64,000 nucleotides of DNA from Guillardia theta CCMP2712 (Eukaryota; Cryptophyceae; Pyrenomonadales; Geminigeraceae), in assembly GCF_000315625.1 (NCBI RefSeq), contig NW_005434611.1, positions 312,045 to 376,044 on the forward strand. Direction: 5' to 3'. This document shows, piece after piece, positions 1-15,439 of the stretch. How positions within the stretch are numbered: the first letter of the stretch is position 1; each line of letters starts with the position of its first letter. The notes under the pieces were generated by a model. It did not search any database. It had not been told where the DNA came from and worked only from the letters and a program-made list of their open reading frames with translations. Made by a program: the position numbers and the translations under genes.

Positions 1-4582
<4,582 letters not shown>

Positions 4583-4636
4583 CGGCCCCCGAAAAGTTGT
4601 TTGCGTCCGTTTCAAAACGTTGCAAGGGTGTGAGCG

Positions 4637-4694
4637 ATGGCGATGGCTAGCACGTTGAGGATCCCTGTGATCCGCGCGATGAGCATGGGAAGGA

Positions 4695-4761
<67 letters not shown>

Positions 4762-5905
4762 GAGAGCGTGGATGCACCGGATCTGCTACATGAGGCGATG
4801 GAGTGGAGCATGCAGCTCCTCTGAGGTCTTGAGGAGGGGTAGAGGGATGAGCACCGGATCACTGCCGTCAGGAGCTCAGCAGCACTTGTACGTGCACGAG
4901 AGCTCGAGGGTCAGCGACTCTGCTCGCATCGGCTCCTTCTGCTCGATCCTCGAGAATGTGATCGTAAGAGCTGCTCCTCCCCCCCCCCCCCGCTGCCTCT
5001 CACCGCGACCCGGCAGATTGAGGATGGTGTGGTTATTGGCAGCTCGTCTGTTATAGGACCGCATGTTGGTATTTCCTGCTTGCTGTGAATGAGACGTTCG
5101 CTCAACTATTTGACTCAGTGATTAAGAAGAACTCTACAGTTCACAGCAACGTGAACATCTCCAACTGCACTCTCGGAGAGGAAGTGGTGATCTGGCCTGG
5201 AGTTTGCATCGGCCAGGTTGCTTCTCACACGTTGAGAGGATGGTATGTTCTGAACCATCAAGTAGGATGGGTTTGGCTTCAACATTTCTCAATCAGGGTA
5301 ATGCTGTACTCCGTTCCTTCTAACAACCTGACACCTTGCCAAGTGACCCGACCAAGAAGCCTCAGACGCTGAGGGTAGAAGTTCATGACCATGTTGAGAT
5401 CGGCGCAAACTGTAAAGAGGATGTTGGCTGAGATGAGCTGAGCTCACAAGACGTGCTGCAGGCACAATAGACCGTGGAAGCTGGAGACAAACAGTCATTG
5501 GGTCCAACACCAAGTTAGACAATATGGTGTTCTTTCTTCTCAACAGAGAGCCAACGTGTGTGGAGAATTGATGAAGATCAGGTTCACATAGCTCACAATG
5601 TTCAGATTGGGAAAGGAGTCATGATCGCAGCACAAACAGGCATTGCTGGTAGTTGTTGTTCTCTCCGACAGCACAGAGTGAAGAGCTTTCCTGAAGGAAG
5701 CTGCGATATCGGCGACTATGTTCTTATAGGAGGACAAGTAGGGATCGCTCAACACCTCAAAGTTGGATCCAAAGCCAAGGTTGCGATGGTGAAGAGGTCG
5801 TGGACGGTAGTTGATGAATGATCTACAGATCGCTGCGAGGAGTGCTGTGATGGGAAATGTTGGAGATGGAGAGACTGTTGGAGGTTCGCCTGCCGTTCCG
5901 ATCAG
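4637..5905 (+). CDS. lpxD: LpxD-like UDP-3-O-acylglucosamine N-acyltransferase
   Basis: Left-handed beta-helix acyltransferase built from hexapeptide repeats; LpxD adds the second acyl chain to UDP-acylglucosamine in lipid A synthesis. I read nine exons with consistent phases: 4637-4963, 5017-5068, 5119-5216, 5276-5297, 5344-5411, 5462-5526, 5549-5648, 5697-5788 and 5829-5905. Family hallmarks appear in order: [11 protein letters not shown] joined to [41 protein letters not shown] with the candidate catalytic His, [10 protein letters not shown] and [10 protein letters not shown]. The N-terminal 70 or so residues are basic with a (GA)n run from a GGAGCA repeat and look like an organelle presequence; the bacterial uridine-binding N-terminal domain is not visible. 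A further 3' exon is likely before about 6120 but its join is unresolved. Divergent from the first gene, with only 54 bp between starts. Confidence 0.85.
4695..4761. repeat. GGAGCA hexamer microsatellite in LpxD presequence
   Basis: About eleven copies of a GGAGCA hexamer, coding for alternating Gly-Ala on the plus strand and Cys-Ser on the minus strand. The same hexamer, in the other orientation, forms the array at 45.9-46.1 kb. Confidence 0.9.
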
Positions 5906-6207
5906 GTGAAGGAGGAAAAAGAGGAGGAGGAAGTGGAGGAGGATGACTGATAGTGTGGAAGGCAATGGCATAAGCAAACTATCTTCCTTGCAAGGGCGAC
6001 CGCGAGACAACCGATGGATTCGAAGACAGATTGAGATTGAGAATACAAGTTGTAATCGGAACAGTTTGGTCTACTCGCTTCAATTCGGTCTCATGCTCAT
6101 CCTTCCAGCACTCGCTCACAGCTGACCTTGATCAAAAATGTGCAGCGACGCAGCAGGTACGTTGGTCAAGTACATCTCCTTCCTCGTCTCTCAACTTGTC
6201 GCTCAGA

Positions 6208-8309
6208 CTAGTGGCTATTGCTATTTCGTTGCCCATCGTGGTCTTTGTTCCAGCCTGACACTGACCTGCCGTCAGTCGTGCCCTCTGTCTCCGCTCTCTC
6301 AAACAACGTACAATGACGTTCATGGCCTCCAAGGGTCGGCTGATGCGACTGCACTTCGTACACTTCGGGCATGCCCTGGAGCTTGTCAGATCGAGTGAGA
6401 GACGATAGATCCCTTACCTCGTGGCTTCGTCGCACGTCCATGCTCTCACGCTCAGCTATGCGCTCTCCATGCAGATACTGAGCAACGAAGGTCAAGACAA
6501 TGGTCAAGGAAGTGTTGAGAGGAGGAGGGAAGAGAAGGGGAGGAGCGAGGGAAACAAGAGAAGGAGCAAAGAGGAGGAAGGAAAGGAGGGAGCGCCGTAG
6601 AAGGAGAGGGAAGGAGAGAAAGGAAGAATCAACATACCTCGCCATGGCAGACGATGTCGAGGCCCATGAGTTCCTCCTCCACGGCCACCCGCAGCCCCCA
6701 GACCGCATCGATGAGCTTGAGAAGCACGAGGGACCCGATGCAGGACCAGCCGATGGCGAACAAGATCCCGTAGAGCTGCAGGTAGAGCTGCTCCGGCTTC
6801 CCATAGAACGCTCCCTTGTGCCCCGATCCCTTCCCTGTGATGTCCTCCGTAGCGAAAAGACCCGTCATGATGCCTCCAACCACCCCCCCTGGCCCATGGA
6901 TCCCGAAGGCATCGAGCGCATCGTCGTACCCCAGGCGGTGTTTGAGCTGGCAGACGAAGTAGCAGACGGGACCCGCGAGAAGTCCGAAAAAGAAGGCTCC
7001 TGTGCAGTCAACATAGCCTGCTCCCGGCGTTATGGCCACTAGACCAGCAACGGCTCCACTGATGATGCCCAGCACACTGCCAGCAGGGCGTTATCCGAGG
7101 AAGAAGAGCAAGGAATGGGGAGAGGCACCTGGGGCGTTTGCGCATGATCCACTCTGTGCACATCCAGGCGAGGGCGGAGACGGCGGTCGAGATCTGAGTC
7201 ACCGCCATTGCCATGGCCGTCTGCAGCTCACCAAGTCAGAAGCTCCGTCAGGTCGACAGCCGCTCCCTCACCATCTTGTGCGCAGAGAGATACGAGCCAG
7301 CGTTGAAACCGAACCATCCGACCCACAGCAGGGATGCTCCAAGGACTGACACGAGGATGTTGTGTGGGCTGAAGTTCTCCTTGCCGTAACCTGTCCTGCT
7401 CCCGATGACAAGGCTGGGGGGGAGAGAGGTCAGTGAACGAGCAGCAAGCTCCTCCTCCCATGCTCACCTTGCCATGAGGCCTGAGCAGCCTGCTGCAACG
7501 TGCACTACGTTGCCTCCGGCGAAATCGAGGATGCCTTCGTCCTTGAGAAACCCGTCTGTCATCCAGTGGGCGTGAGCGATGGGGCAGTAGACGAGCAAGT
7601 GCCATAGCGCCATGAAGAGAAGCATTGGTGAGAAGCGCATCCGGTCCGCAAACGCTCCGCAGATGAGAGCCGGGGTGATGATAGCGAACATCAGCTCGTA
7701 AACCATGAAGAGAGGCTCTGGGATGGTGGGCGCGAGGACATGGCCGGTGTCGTACGACATTCCCAGAAGCCAGAACCTGGTGTGCCCTCCAAATAAAGGA
7801 GAGCCTGTCGTGAAGGAAAGGCTGTAACCAAAGCACATCCAAAGGACTGTGATCAAGCATACGATACTGAAGCTCTGCATCACCGTCGACAGCACGTTGT
7901 TCACTCTGACCATACCTCCGTAAAACAGAGCAAGGCCTGGAATCGTCATCATCAGCACCAGGGCAGAAGACGTGAGGACCCAGGCGCTGTCCCCGGCACT
8001 AAGAGGGTTGGAAAGTTTGACCTGGATATCGCTGACATTCACTGCTAGTTGCCTCACATTGACGCCATCCAAGAGCTTCTCAACAGTTTGCAACCTGGTG
8101 CTCAAGGGGTCGGTGCTCTGCCTGAGACCCGGGGATCTCTCCTTTTCGAGTTGGGATATTCTTGCTTCCAACGATTTGATGACGTTGGCCTGATTCTCCA
8201 CGATCTTCTTGAAGGAATCGTTGCTAGCGTCAATCTGACCTGAAAGGATCTCTCCGACCATTATCATAAACATAATCACATGATAGATAACTCTCGCCAT
8301 GCTGTTCAA
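6208..8309 (-). CDS. Ammonium transporter (AMT/MEP/Rh family)
   Basis: Plasma-membrane ammonium channel or transporter. Exons read on the minus strand: 7468-8309, 7272-7413, 7139-7220, 6638-7076 and a short C-terminal exon ending at 6418, or reading through to 6208. Family signatures: [19 protein letters not shown], the first pore His in [26 protein letters not shown], a transmembrane segment ending [26 protein letters not shown], and the second pore His in [18 protein letters not shown]. Both twin-His residues and the conserved Asp are present, so it should be active. Unusual: before the first AMT membrane span there are about 85 residues with a cleavable-looking signal peptide ([17 protein letters not shown]) and a heptad-rich segment ([20 protein letters not shown]) that could form a coiled coil outside the cell. 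The first Met at 8309 and the Met three codons later are equally possible starts. Confidence 0.93.
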
Positions 8310-9590
8310 AGACTTTGTCTTTCTTCAAAGAATGATTTTCTCTAAATGTTTGCCCGATTGTGTGCAGCTGCTCCTACGTCAGTACGGGCGAGCATTCTGC
8401 CGGGGATGCTGATATCGAAGGAGTCTTATGATTAAGAAGTTGGCAAAGAGACGAGACAACAAACATCGCCATGCTCTGAGAAACTGTGCACGTCTGTACC
8501 CGATGAATGTACGTGAAACAATGGGAGAAGCGACGAGGTCGTCAGTGATACCCAAGAGAGCACGCACGGTGTGCCTTACAACGAGAGCATGGCATGTGCT
8601 TGTGGGTACGACAGAGAGGAACAAGAAGGGGACAGGAAGAGGTTAGAGAGGAGGAGGAGAGTCTGTTGCACAACAAGGGAAGAGGGAGAAGTCAGTTAGG
8701 ATGCGACGAGGAGGGATGGGGAGAGGAGGAGAGGTTGATGGAGGGAGAGCTCAGTTCCTTGTGAGCATCGATCGGGAGAGTGAACTGAACGTTGGCGGAA
8801 GCAATTATTGTTTAAAACTCTTTGTACAAAATTGAACTCTGGCATTGAGTACAATTGACATGATTTATTGGTACAGAATATGAACTAAATTCAAAAAGTT
8901 CTGTAAAACATACTTTGGGTCCTATATGGATACTTAGGAAGCCCTATGCTCCATCAATATTTTTTTTAGAGCCGCAAGGTCGTGGCCCTTATGTGTACTG
9001 AGTTTCGACTCAAAAACAATTTTTATGATTAAACCCATACAAACTAAAACATAATTAAAACTTAAAACTACTTATGCAATGCGCCAACCTATTTGGATTT
9101 CCGCCTCCTATAAGATTGGGGATGAGCGGGCCACACAAGGCGCCAGATAGCGACCAATGAAAATCCGGCAATACCTGAAAAAAACTCAGTGCCAGGCCAC
9201 CGGGAATCCACCTTGGACCGGGCCCCGGTGATACCAGCATCTAGTTATGTTTACTCAAAGTTAAGTTAAAAATCAGTAACTAGCCCGGGCCTGTTACTTC
9301 GGCAGTCCGTCCGGTCGCAGTGCCGCCGGGGCCCGCCGGAACTCAAAACCTACAATAGGCTATGAGCCTCTTTGGCGGAGCGAGGGAGGGCGGCACATGG
9401 CAAGGCCCCCCCCCCTTCCCCTCCCTTCAACTCCCTTCAGGTCGAGATGTCCTGCCTGGCGTCTCCTGGAGCCTTGCTGTCTCGTTCGAGAGACATAGGA
9501 CAGACGTGGTTCTTCTCCTTGTTGTCCTCCTTGCTTCCTCCACTGCCCCTTGCCCCTCTCACGTCTCCCTTACAAAGTCTCCCCATCAAC
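8310..9590. other. Intergenic: AT-rich block and repeat remnants
   Basis: No gene I can support. 8640-8780 is purine-rich. 8790-9240 is clearly AT-richer than the rest of the window, with A and T runs. 9240-9350 holds one copy of the 29-bp dispersed repeat followed by a short CpG-rich stretch. 9360-9590 is the likely 5' leader of the next gene. Confidence 0.6.
9250..9278 (+). repeat. 29-bp dispersed repeat, copy 1
   Basis: Begins TTTACTCAAAG and ends AAAAATCAGTA. It matches the copy at 36338 with one mismatch and the copy at 36644 with three, over 29 bases. Followed by CpG-rich DNA in all three places. Confidence 0.75.
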
Positions 9591-9856
9591 ATGTCTGTGT
9601 TGATTGACGACGCCGCCTCCTTGGCCTTCGTCCTGATGGCAACAGTCTTGGTATCCATGTTGATCTATCTCCTACTCCTGGATCAGGATAAGCCGCCACT
9701 TCGCGACCGACTTCTGGCTGTGCTCGTCTCGTGCTACTTGCTCGACACTAACGGATGTCACAGGCCATCAAAGCTTTGGATAGAGACAAGTACGTGAGGG
9801 GAGGCGCGTTGTCATCCAGAATCCATGATGCTCAGCATGCACGAAAAGTTCAGTGA
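9591..9856 (+). CDS. Small single-span membrane protein
   Basis: ATG at 9591 opens MSVLIDDAASLAFVLMATVL and continues with a second hydrophobic stretch ending LIYLLLLDQDKPPLRDRLLA. This gives a luminal or extracellular N-terminus, one membrane span and a charged tail. A 45-nt intron with a CTAAC branch site and CACAG acceptor leads to AIKALDRDKYV. The tail either reads on to a stop at 9854-9856 or splices at GTGAGG into an exon near 9965. The anchor resembles membrane-anchor regions in general; I do not recognise a family. Its 3' end faces the potassium-channel gene. Confidence 0.45.
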
Positions 9857-10038
9857 ACCGCAACAACATCTGTTTACTCTTGAACATAACAACATTCTAA
9901 TGGTACAGTTCCCGTAGTAGGATCAGACAACGATAACGGACGGCTCTTGCTCTTCTATCTCAGGTTGCAGAAGGCTCAACTATGATCAGTGCGTCAAGAA
10001 AGACAATGTGCGAACAAGCGAGCAAGAAACCGCATGTC

Positions 10039-13000
10039 TCATTGGACTTGGGATTTCTTCATGAACATCTTGGTTGTCCATCGGAACAAACACAGGGCTT
10101 GGCTAGAGCAACACGTGAGAAAATACGCGAGGATGGTGAAGAGACAAACTTCATCGGTTGTGGGCAATGCTCTGGACTGCAACAGCAGCTGCATACTCCT
10201 CAGTGTTTTGTTCTGCTGCTCGACAAGCGATCGAAGTTCTGCCACCTGACCAGGTTCTGTTGAGGTCTCGTTCGCAGAGAGAAGAACGGAGGGAGCGAAG
10301 GCGAGAGGGAGAGAGGAAGCAAGCAAGCTCTCTGGTCAGACCTCGTTGTCCATGTTGGTGCTTCTCTGCTCTATCGATCGAACCTTCGCGTAGAAAGTGT
10401 CGTCCAACTGACCGAAAAGTCTCAGACGTCACGTCACAGTCTGCAATGCAGGCATGCTCGAGAAATCAGCCACCTGCTTCCTGCTCTGCTCGAGCTGGCT
10501 TCCTAGCCTGCGGGCATGTTAGATGACGTTTGTCTTCGAGTCCATCAATCTCCGCATCCTCTGTCTTCACCTCAAAGTCATGCTGTAGAGAATGTTTGCC
10601 TGAGCTTCTATCTGACTCTCTTTGGAGATGAACTTCTTCGATCTTGAGGAGAGACAGAGTCAGCAGCAGGAGAGAAATGAAAGCAACATGCTTCGTCCGT
10701 CGGTAGTCGTGCAGCCTCTCCACCAGACGTGAAAAACTCTCTCTCCTGTATCGATGAGGATTTGCCTGGGCGCTTCCATGGGTTGTCAGGCGGTACAACG
10801 GGGTCTAGAGCCTCTCACCTGTAACAAGCCCCCTTCTTCTTGGCTCGGACGTTGATCACTCCCGGAAGATTCTTCGAGGAGGTTCAGTTTGTACAGGAAC
10901 GTGGAGGAACAGAGCAAGGAGGGCGAGAAGGGCAAGGAATTGAGAGAGAGTTCAGCACCAGGATCTGACTCAAAGTCGATTCTGGCGAGAAATCAGCCTG
11001 TGCAGGAGGTGAGCTCAGGAGAAGGAGCGAAAGAAGACGATAGACTGTTGGGGAGCAGAGCAGGTCGGAGGAAGTCAAGTGAAGCGCTAGAAGAGTGAGT
11101 CCAAAGAATACCATCTTGTAGTCATCAGACGGGATGACAATGAAAGTGCTCGTCTTGTTGGCGACTCCTGTGGCCTTCAAAACTCTCCCTCCGAACCTTC
11201 AACAACAGCATGTCATCGACTACGTCGCAATCTACTTCATCTCCACCTCTGCGCGAGTTGGGATGGCAGAGTTCTGTTCTCCTGCAGAAGGAACGCGTCA
11301 AGGTGGGTCTATACTTTGCCCTCCCTCCCGCCGTTACATCGAGCTCGACGATGAGTCCTGACATGTTCCATAGAATTGGCCTGCCTGCCGTCAAGGCGGA
11401 AAGAGAAGGAGCGAGCAGACCCGTTGCCAAAGTGAGTGTAATACCTCCACCATGCCTGGGAGGAAGTGAACACAATGAAGTAAGGAAGACAGTCAGTCAA
11501 AGACATGGGGAGATGTAAGACGCGGTGAAGTGGTTGGATGCAGGGGCAAGTAGAAGGGTAAGAGCAGTGTTGAGAAAAGGAGACGCAAAGGAGGGATGTT
11601 GAGTAGATGTAGGACGACAAATCCGATTATCAAGACCTGATGGAAGAACACCCAACAACCTCACCTGGATCAATCTCGTAGATGCGATCTTTTTCTGCAG
11701 GAATGATTTTCTTGACTGTTGGCCGTATGAGACTCTTTGCCACGTGAGACGAGACACTTTTAGAGCTGACCTGAACGACGGCTATGAATCGTTCCTCCAC
11801 TTTTGTGGGCGTTGTCCTGACTCCGACAGTCATGTTCGAGCTGACATGACAAACTGACTTTCACCATTGGAGGAAGACGCTGGTGAAGAAGTTTGCGATA
11901 AGCATTCCTCCGAATGCCAGGAGAACGCAAGAGATCCGACCGATGATGGTCAGAGGAAACAGGTCCCCTGCTCGATGACGCATTTCAACACCTCTCACAT
12001 CTCCTTCCCATCTTGCGATGAGCTCCTTTCATCATCACCGTATCCCACGGTAGTCGCCGTCACGATGGAGAGCCAGACACAATTCTCAAAGTGGAGGAGG
12101 ATGGGCTGCGATGGGGCTTCACCGATGCGAACTGACGAAGAAAATTCCATAAGCTCGAGTCCGGTGGTGCCGCGAGCATTGAAGGAATACCAAAGTATGC
12201 ACCGACAGCGAGGAGGAACGATGTGCAGACGAACAGGACGAGGAAGGGCGACCTAATGGAAGTTAGATGGGAGCAAGAAGAAAGCAGAGGAATCGATCAG
12301 CTACTTCCTTGAGAAGTTGCGAGAGAGTGAAAGGAGGAGGATGAGGACGTAGAGGACGAGAGGGTAGGGGGCACGAGGAGGAGGAGGAGAAGGAGAAGGA
12401 GGAGGAGGAGGAGGAGGAGGAGAAGGAGGAGGAGGAGGAGGAGGAGGAGGAGAAGAAGGAGGAGGAGGAGGAGGAGGAGGAGGAGAAGGAGGAGGAGAAG
12501 GAGGAGGAGGAGGAGGAGGAGGAGTAGGGGGAGGAGGAGGCTTGTCAGGAAAGGAAGGGTCGAGGGGATGTAAAGGAGAGATACCGATGAGTGAAAATTC
12601 TGAACCAGAAGAGCTGGGAAGTCCAAGTTGAGCTCAGCAAGGAGAGCTGCTGTTATCCACCTGAGACTTGATGTCGACGCCTGCCAACCGAGCCGCGAGC
12701 AGAGACTGCCAGAGACATTAGGAAGAGGAAGGGGCGAGGAGGGAGAAGGGAGGAGGGAGGATGGAAGAAAGAGGAAGGAGGACAGACGAGGCTGGAGGGA
12801 AGAAAGAGGAGGGGAAGAGGAGAGGACGTGGAGAGGAAAGGAAGTCGTTTGAGAGAAGGAGCTCTCACGTTTAGGTCATGGACGCAGACGATTTCACGGA
12901 GGGTTCTTGTGAGGAGGAACAGCCGGAACCTCCGCATGCCACGTCAGCACTCGAATGCAACGATCCCTCCCTGCCCTCCCTGCCCCCCGCTCCGTCCAAA

Positions 13001-14564
13001 CTCACATGGAGAGAAGAGCGCCAATGGAGTCGGAGGAGTAGATGACCTTCTCCTACAGCATGTGAGGAGGAGACGGAAACGAGAAGAGACTGACTCCGAG
13101 CTGACTGTGACTCTCCCACTCAACATCGAGGAAGGGAGGACAGTGAAGCATTGCGATGAAGCACTCGAAGAAGCACTAGAGAAAGTCAAAGAGCTCGTAG
13201 GATGGAGGAGAAATGGGCAGGGGGAGAGGGGAAAGAGTGAGGAGGGAGGAGAGTAGCAAGGGACTCACGCGAGTATAATCTTTCCTGCTAGCGATCGGTT
13301 CGCCTGGCAGTCTCCGTCGTGAGAACTCCATACTGAGGGAGACAAGTGAGACGAAGCAGGAGAAAGAGCAAACAACCGCAAGATCCTGTCATAATGATAC
13401 TTGACGATCAAGATCACCAGGAAGATTGAGAACAGCAGAACCAACCCCTGCAGGGCTAAGTGTCACATTCATAAAAGCCCTTGCTCGCAACATCGAACGC
13501 AGGGTTGTCACCTTCAAGGTTGTGGATGTCGTACAGAATCCGTGCTTGTAGTAGACCTCGTTCTCTGGATCAAAGGTAAGGGAGGCTGCTGCAGGCCTGA
13601 ACCATCGCACTACCTATCACTGCAAGCACAGATCCACACAGCGCAACTATGCTCATGAGGTATGGCGCCATCCCTCCCTTTGCCTGAGCACGTCGATCGG
13701 TACCTGACGGATGCTCCTCCTCCTCCTCCTTCTGCTCACCTTCAGCAGGTTCACCTTATGGCTCAAGACTAAATCCTTGAGGGCCTGACGAGCAAGAACG
13801 ATTAGTCTTGGAGAGAGCCGAGGAAGAAGATCGACAGTGTGCTCTTTGATCAGCTCCGTCCTCTTCCTGTTCTCCTCCATGTCGAGCATATCCGTGGCTA
13901 TCGATCTGAGCTGCTGTCGGTTGAAGCTGGAGGATTCGCAGGTAACATGCTGACCTGCGTGCGGTGTTCTTGTCTCTCCTTTTTCTCTCGTTCTCGACAA
14001 GAAAGTTTGAGAAGCCGCTGGGTATAATGCAAGAAAGCTCACCAGCAAGGTGATTCTGCAGGGACAACACAAGTAGAGCCTGTCCACAGATCAAAATGTG
14101 CTCTGGTGTTGACGACTGTGGAATATTCCGTCATTGCTCACATGTTTGAATCTGGGTCCTCTGTGGAGATCGTGGCCCGCCATGCGCTCGTTTTCGTGAA
14201 TTCTTGCTTGCACCTGGAGCAAACAAAATCCAAGAGCTGTTCGGTAGACCATCATGCATTCGAACTGGTAAGATCACAACAAGTCACTGACCTTGATCTT
14301 CCGGAAGATATGCGCGTTTTGCTCTTCTGCACCCCAAGAATGAATGTTGGCAACACAAGAACATTTGGAAGTCCTGACCCGCTGTGATGAGAAGTTGCTG
14401 GATAAGACCGAACGATCATCAGTACATGGGCGGACGAACAACGCATGTTATCTCACCGAGACTACGGAGCCGCTCCGAGAAAATATTGACATCTGCACAA
14501 AAAAAAAGCAACCCATTATCGTAATCATTAACATTAGCATTATCATCGTCATGATCATCTACAT

Positions 14565-14605
<41 letters not shown>

Positions 14606-14652
14606 ACTCCTTCTCCATCATCAACTCCATCATCATCTGCATCATCGTCGCT
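10039..14652 (-). CDS. SK-like (KCNN family) potassium channel
   Basis: Multi-exon minus-strand channel gene. In N-to-C order: an acidic poly-Asp start (MSDDDADDDG, about 14652); a cytosolic region ending LARQALKDLVLSHK; a span YLMSIVALCGSVLAVIG; GLVLLFSIFLVILIVKYHYD, like SK S2; CFFECFIAMLHCPPFLDVEW (about 13100-13170), like the SK S3 with its IHPIPG end; an Arg-rich S4-like RRFRLFLLTRTLRE; LLAELNLDFPALLVQNF; S5 PFLVLFVCTSFLLAVGAYFG; the pore ENCVWLSIVTATTVGYGD (filter at about 12033-12053); S6 PLTIIGRISCVLLAFGGMLI; then ALTKVEERFIAVV. The C-terminal part (10.0-10.8 kb) has SK-like helices: ESQIEAQANILYSMTLR, LDDTFYAKVRSIEQRS and VAELRSLVEQQNKTLRSMQ. SK channels open with calcium bound to calmodulin on this tail. 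The K-selective filter is certain; assignment to SK rests on the order and similarity of S2-S4 and the tail. Exon ends are only partly resolved. Confidence 0.75.
12376..12538. repeat. GGA-rich microsatellite in channel intron
   Basis: About 160 bp of GGA/GAAGGA repeats, open as poly-Leu on the minus strand. It sits between channel exons and is best read as intronic. Confidence 0.85.
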
Positions 14653-14670
14653 CATCAGTGATGCTCGCAT

Positions 14671-15439
14671 CTGTGCATCTCAGTTGCGCATTTGTCAACC
14701 TAGAGAAAACGAAACGGTCCGTAACGGAAATGAAATGCAGTTCGGCGACCAAGGACGAGGAAGAGGTTGAAGGCAGGAGAGGAGATGAGGAGCAAACATG
14801 AAAGGTGGAAGAGAGGACAGAGAGAAGAGAGAGGAGAGGAGAGGAGGGAGGAGGGAGGAGGGAGGAGGGAGGAGGGAGGAGGAGAGACGGAGGAGGAGAG
14901 GGACAAGGATAGAGCGAGGTAGGAAAGAAGGAAGTGCAGGAAGGAGAAAGAGGAGAGAGCGGAACAGGAGCAGGAGGGATGCTTGAGGATAGAGCAATGA
15001 ACAGAAGTAGGTGGAAAGGAGAGAAGACAAGAGAAGGAGGAGGCAAGGTGGAGGTCACAGCGATTTTGGGAAGCGTGCGTGTTTGGAAGGGTTGAGATCA
15101 AGGCAGGAAGATGTTGGAGATGACAGAGATCGGTTTGATGAGATGAATCTGGTTCCATGCAAGACGTCAGATAGTTTCAGTCGCAGGAGAGGAGGTGGAG
15201 GTGGACGCTAGATGTTGGGATACCGAGGGATAGAGGGGAAGTACGGGGAGGGGTGGAGGAGGGGCCAGAACTCAGAAAAGGATCGATCCTGGTGGCGTTG
15301 ATGAGGAAGAAAGTTGAGTAGGATGACTCCTGCGATTCGATTGAAAGCAAGCAGAGATCGCTTCCCTCCCCTCACGTTGTTGGTTGACATCAAATCTACA
15401 GGCATGTGAAGGATGGGGTATGTGGAGGGATTATAGAGA
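14671..15439. other. Intergenic, purine-rich low complexity
   Basis: 14800-14960 is an almost pure G/A tract of AGGAGGG-type repeats. ORFs across it on both strands are low-complexity Ser/Leu/Pro or Arg/Glu strings with no domain. The remaining part is probably the 5' region of the next plus-strand gene. No gene supported. Confidence 0.6.

Noticed and set aside
9100-9240. Possible tRNA or SINE-like Pol III element
   Set aside because: I could not find a convincing A box and B box at the right distance or a cloverleaf; left as unassigned repeat-like DNA.
9591-9856. Cytochrome b5 reductase N-terminus
   Set aside because: A membrane anchor followed by ALDRDKY is suggestive, but no FAD- or NADH-binding exon follows before the convergent channel gene.
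12297-12626. Poly-Leu membrane protein on the minus strand
   Set aside because: It is the GGA microsatellite in an intron of the channel gene; only its first 20 or so codons (LLAELNLDFPALLVQNF) are channel exon.
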